Shown here piece by piece: positions 61,322 to 64,000 of a DNA stretch of 64,000 nucleotides. Position 1 is the stretch's first letter, and every line of letters starts with the position of its first letter. Source of the stretch: Spartobacteria bacterium LR76 (GTDB taxonomy: Bacteria > Verrucomicrobiota > Verrucomicrobiia > Chthoniobacterales > Terrimicrobiaceae); contig QAYZ01000011.1 of the NCBI GenBank assembly GCA_003054655.1, forward strand, positions 124,001 to 188,000, in the 5' to 3' direction. The notes under the pieces are model-generated. The model did no database searches and was not told where the DNA came from. It saw only the letters and a program-made list of their open reading frames with translations. The translations under genes and the position numbers were made by a program.

Positions 61322-61426
61322 TCTCCTGAGGGAGCCGCCGGTGCGGGAGGATCGCGGGGCGATGCGATCTTCCGGCGCAAGGGCTTGGCAATGGATACGC
61401 ATTGTATTTATACGATGTGCATATCG

Positions 61427-62533
61427 ATGGCGGATCCCTCACCTGTTCCCAAATATGTGGAGCTGGCCAATCTCCTGCGCGAGAATCTGGCAGCGAAGGC
61501 GGATGGCACCCGCCTGCCCTCGGTGAGGGCGATGATGAGGAGGTTTCACGTCAGCCAGCACACGGTGACATCTGCATTGGGGTTGCTGGAGAATGACGGA
61601 ATGATCGAGCGGCGGCCGGGAAGCGGGGTTTATGCCTCCCGGCAGAACGCCGCGCCGGTCGTTTGCTTTTGTCGGCCGCAGAACCAGAATGCCCACTTCG
61701 ATTTAAAGGAAGAGGCTCTCGACAAGGCCTGCCGGGCCCGAGGCTGGCAGCTTGTGGTGGATCGCTTTGATGCTCTCAAGGTGGATTCCTTCTCGGAGGG
61801 CGCATCGGCCAGCGCCTTTATCGTGCCGCCGGAGCTGATCACCTTTCACTCTCCGCTGCTCCGGCGTCTGGCCGCGAGGGGGGTGCCTGTGGTCGTGATG
61901 GGCCGTGACACGAGCGGTGAACCTCTCGATTTTGTGACAGGCGACGACACTCCGGTCCTGCGGGAATTCGTCCTGGGACTGAAGGAACGGGGGCATCGGC
62001 GGATCGCCTATCTGGATTGCGAACCGCCATTTGATGAAGTCCGCAGACGCGTGGAATCCTTCCGGGAAATCTGTCGATCGCACGGCATGGATGGCTCTCT
62101 CGTGCTCAATGTGCGAGCGCAGTACGGACAGGATAGCACGGCAAAGTCGGAGCGCTTTCTGCGTCGTTACCTGGGTTCGTTGCGCGGCAAACCGCTGCCA
62201 TTTACGGCGCTCATCGCCGGGAGTCTTGCGGGATCGGTCCCGGCCCCGCTGGTCTTTCGGGACGCGGGCTGCCGGATTCCCCGCGACCTCAGCCTGTGCA
62301 GCCTGGGATGCGATCCCCGGGCCGTATACTCGATCCCGCCGATTTCCGACGCCACGATCCATGACCGCGAACTCGCCTCCGCCGCTCTGGAGATCATCGG
62401 ACGACGTTGGAATGGCGACCGCTCGGAGCTTCTTTCCCATACCGTCTCATACCGGGCGAACTGGCGGGAAAGTGTGGGCAGTCCTTCCCGGAGGAAGCGG
62501 GCGCGAGCGGGTGTTGCGGGCTGCTCCGGCTGA
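61427..62533 (+). CDS. Transcriptional regulator with GntR-type DNA-binding and LacI-type sensor domains
   Basis: The protein has 368 residues from ATG 61427. The N-terminal winged helix is GntR-like (YVELANLLRENLAAKADGTRLPSVRAMMRRFHVSQHTVTSALGLLENDGMIERRPGSGVY). The rest resembles LacI/GalR periplasmic-binding-like sensors (LGLKERGHRRIAYLDCEPPFDEVRRRVESF, VFRDAGCRIPRDLSLCSLGCDP). Earlier starts (61391, 61415) are possible, but they would put an imperfect palindrome CGATGTGCATATCG (61413-61426) inside the gene; that dyad looks like an autoregulatory operator directly before 61427. It follows the oxidoreductase gene on the same strand. Confidence 0.82.
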   Translation: MADPSPVPKYVELANLLRENLAAKADGTRLPSVRAMMRRFHVSQHTVTSALGLLENDGMIERRPGSGVYASRQNAAPVVCFCRPQNQNAHFDLKEEALDKACRARGWQLVVDRFDALKVDSFSEGASASAFIVPPELITFHSPLLRRLAARGVPVVVMGRDTSGEPLDFVTGDDTPVLREFVLGLKERGHRRIAYLDCEPPFDEVRRRVESFREICRSHGMDGSLVLNVRAQYGQDSTAKSERFLRRYLGSLRGKPLPFTALIAGSLAGSVPAPLVFRDAGCRIPRDLSLCSLGCDPRAVYSIPPISDATIHDRELASAALEIIGRRWNGDRSELLSHTVSYRANWRESVGSPSRRKRARAGVAGCSG

Positions 62534-62730
62534 TCTTGCGGGGTGCCAGGGGAGCAGGGAAATTTTCATGCAATGTCGCGGAGACAGTGCGAGCCGGATG
62601 TTTTTGCGTTTCGCGTAACACATACTCGCAGAGCGGCTTTGCCATATTGACTGAGCATGCGCGCGGGGCGGCGGTGCAGAAACCGCGTGTCACGCCCGCC
62701 CTGGAAATGCGAGGATTTCCGACTGAGATA

Positions 62731-63519
62731 ATGAAAAGCTTGTTCCTGATCCTGCTCGCGACTGCCTCGGCAGCGGTGGCAGCAGATGTGCCGCTGGTTA
62801 CGTTTTATTTCGATGATCCCGCACCCGCCACCGTTGCGCCCTTTGCTCCGTCGAGGACGGCGCAGGAGGTGAAGGCTGGCCCGATCGAGCGCGGCGAGGG
62901 ATTTGTCGAGGGCGAGGTACTGCCTGCTGTCGACGAATACCAGAAGCCCTCGGCCTCCCTCGGCGGCAAGGTCGACCTGCAAATCCCGCTCCACCAAACC
63001 CCCGGCTCCTACGACCTCCTCTACGTCGCGGGCGGGGGGGCGACGCATGCGGGTCCTGTGGGAGGAGTCAATAAAGGAGGATTCCTTGTCTGCCAGGTGC
63101 GTCCGCTCGCAGGCACGCAGCAGGCCGACACGCTCGCCGCCGCCACCGCGCATGAGCTCGACTTTTCCTTCCCCGTCTCCGCCGTCGGGGCTGATGTGAC
63201 CGTGACGACCATCGCTTTCCGCACCGCGTATTTTCGCGACGGCGAGCGGGTCATTCCGCGCCAGGGCCAGTGGGAGGTCGCGCTCGACGATGGCCGCGAT
63301 TTTCAGCCCTTCGGCGATCCCGTCCAGCTCGTCGACCCCGCTGCGCCCGCCGACCGCCTCATTGAGAAGAAGGTGAAAGGCCGACCCTTCACCATCCCCG
63401 CAGGCAAGACCGCCGTCTTCCGCTTCACCACCTACGGCCCGGCCGAGCACTCCGACTCCGGCCATCCCCTTGTCCTCGACGACATCACCCTCGGCGGCTC
63501 GGTCGCTCCGGTGAAATAG
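62731..63519 (+). CDS. Unknown secreted protein
   Basis: The protein has 262 residues from ATG 62731, with a signal peptide (KSLFLILLATASAAVAADV). The mature part is beta-rich (VTFYFDDPAPATVAPF, GSYDLLYVAGGGATHAG, AVGADVTVTTIAFRTAYFRDGERVIP, AVFRFTTYGPAEHSDSGHPLVLDDITLGG). The ending VLDDITLGG resembles jelly-roll domains before a PEP-CTERM signal, but no such signal follows and the protein simply ends VAPVK. I cannot name the family. The frame is open far upstream, but that stretch is not protein-like. Confidence 0.6.
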   Translation: MKSLFLILLATASAAVAADVPLVTFYFDDPAPATVAPFAPSRTAQEVKAGPIERGEGFVEGEVLPAVDEYQKPSASLGGKVDLQIPLHQTPGSYDLLYVAGGGATHAGPVGGVNKGGFLVCQVRPLAGTQQADTLAAATAHELDFSFPVSAVGADVTVTTIAFRTAYFRDGERVIPRQGQWEVALDDGRDFQPFGDPVQLVDPAAPADRLIEKKVKGRPFTIPAGKTAVFRFTTYGPAEHSDSGHPLVLDDITLGGSVAPVK

Positions 63520-63642
63520 GCGGCTGGCCTTGCTGCGGGTGCCCTCGTGCAGTGCGGACAGGAAGCCCCGCAGCTCATTCAGCGGCTCTTTTCGCTTAAC
63601 CGCGCCCGAGGCATCTCAAGGCACGGACGTTCTCACGAGCTT

Positions 63643-64000
63643 TCAGGTCATTGCTGCAGCCAGGACATTCCAGCTAAGAAAACCTGCGTTGAAATTGGGA
63701 GCACCCGTATCGGGATGATAGCATTCGTGCAGCGTTCCGGTCGCGGCCAGGTCATTCTCCAGCAGGGTGCGCGTCTTGCGGGCGAGGGCGGCGGCATCGT
63801 CATGATAGCCGTAGTTCTTCAATCCCTCGTAGATCATGTAGTTGGCCACGATCCAGATCGGGCCGAGCCAGTTGCTGGGGTTGGCGCTGTCGGTTCCAGG
63901 GCTGTACATGCGCTCGCTCTGTGAGAGGCTCCGGATGCCCCAGTTGGCTGAGAAGGTGCGTTCGTCGCGCAAATGGGAGCTTACCAGCGTCGCAGCCTGC
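63643..64000 (-). CDS. MGH1-like glycoside hydrolase (GH63/GH37-type alpha-toroid), C-terminal fragment cut by window edge
   Basis: The frame is open from the right edge of the window to a stop at 63645-63643, giving the last 118 residues. The sequence TFSANWGIRSLSQSERMYSPGTD, NPSNWLGPIWIVANYMIYEGLKNYG and TLHECYHPDTGAPNFNAGFLSWN matches the end of alpha/alpha-toroid glycosidases such as mannosylglycerate hydrolase-like and GH63 proteins. These include a catalytic-base Glu in the THECYHPDTG-like segment (LHECYHP here). The substrate cannot be told from the fragment. The remainder lies beyond the window. Confidence 0.8.
   Translation of the reverse strand, partial: QAATLVSSHLRDERTFSANWGIRSLSQSERMYSPGTDSANPSNWLGPIWIVANYMIYEGLKNYGYHDDAAALARKTRTLLENDLAATGTLHECYHPDTGAPNFNAGFLSWNVLAAAMT

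Noticed and set aside
1-64000. tRNA, rRNA, CRISPR arrays, prophage and insertion-sequence genes
   Set aside because: No cloverleaf-like T-loop motifs, regularly spaced repeats, integrases or transposases were noticed by eye; a tRNAscan or CRISPR search could still find a missed item.

Overview
The window is high-GC DNA from a Gram-negative bacterium, most probably a verrucomicrobium (a Spartobacteria or Opitutales type of soil polysaccharide degrader). This is inferred from a PEP-CTERM secreted protein (29422-30144), a type II pseudopilin-like protein of the Planctomycetes/Verrucomicrobia style (23587-24270), several Gfo/Idh/MocA oxidoreductases, secreted polysaccharide lyases, a complete outer-membrane lipid (Mla) system and mostly weak Shine-Dalgarno sites. 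No rRNA, tRNA, CRISPR array or insertion-sequence transposase was seen.

Layout. 1-10.1 kb: a nucleotidyltransferase gene broken by an in-frame stop, a yeast-type cytosine deaminase, a secreted alginate-lyase/LamG protein, a membrane sensor kinase, a tiny Nif11-type peptide, a large secreted carboxypeptidase-regulatory-repeat protein and a histidine-type acid phosphatase. A perfect 22-bp hairpin lies between the phosphatase and a divergent DHA2-type MFS exporter. 11.9-15.3 kb: tight mlaE-F-D-C-A operon for phospholipid trafficking. 15.3-18.5 kb: a DUF5069-GNAT fusion, a thioesterase, an MFS protein and a small protein phosphatase. 18.6-21.5 kb: a nitrosative-stress operon (RIC repair protein, class I hybrid-cluster protein, NsrR-like Rrf2 regulator) behind an 11-bp palindromic operator.

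21.6-33.2 kb: a pectin (rhamnogalacturonan) locus with a YhcH protein, a sugar MFS symporter, a pseudopilin, a PL26-like exo-rhamnogalacturonan lyase, two unknown secreted proteins, a PEP-CTERM protein, a LacI regulator, a rhamnogalacturonan acetylesterase and an oxidoreductase. A shared motif, ATTACCG(T/C)TAA, sits in the core promoters on both sides of the LacI gene, so this looks like one LacI regulon.

33.3-48.4 kb: a LuxR-type response regulator divergent from a six-gene operon: a single-module highly reducing polyketide synthase (KS-AT-DH-ER-KR-ACP), a methyltransferase resembling PhcB (the 3-hydroxy fatty acid methyl ester signal synthase of Ralstonia), a HK-REC-HK hybrid kinase and three response-regulator proteins resembling PhcQ and PhcR. 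I read this as a candidate cell-cell signalling system in which a PKS makes the acyl chain, PhcB-like chemistry finishes it and the co-encoded phosphorelay senses it. This is the most interesting system in the window. It is followed by a 170-bp inverted-repeat element.

49.2-55.7 kb: jetA-jetB-jetC genes of a Wadjet/MksBEF-type condensin without the nuclease jetD; an alpha/beta hydrolase occupies the expected position. 55.8-64 kb: a DUF748/AsmA-like envelope protein, a small winged-helix protein, an AraC regulator, a Gfo/Idh/MocA oxidoreductase, a GntR-LacI type regulator, an unknown secreted protein and the 3' end of an MGH1-like glycoside hydrolase cut by the window edge.
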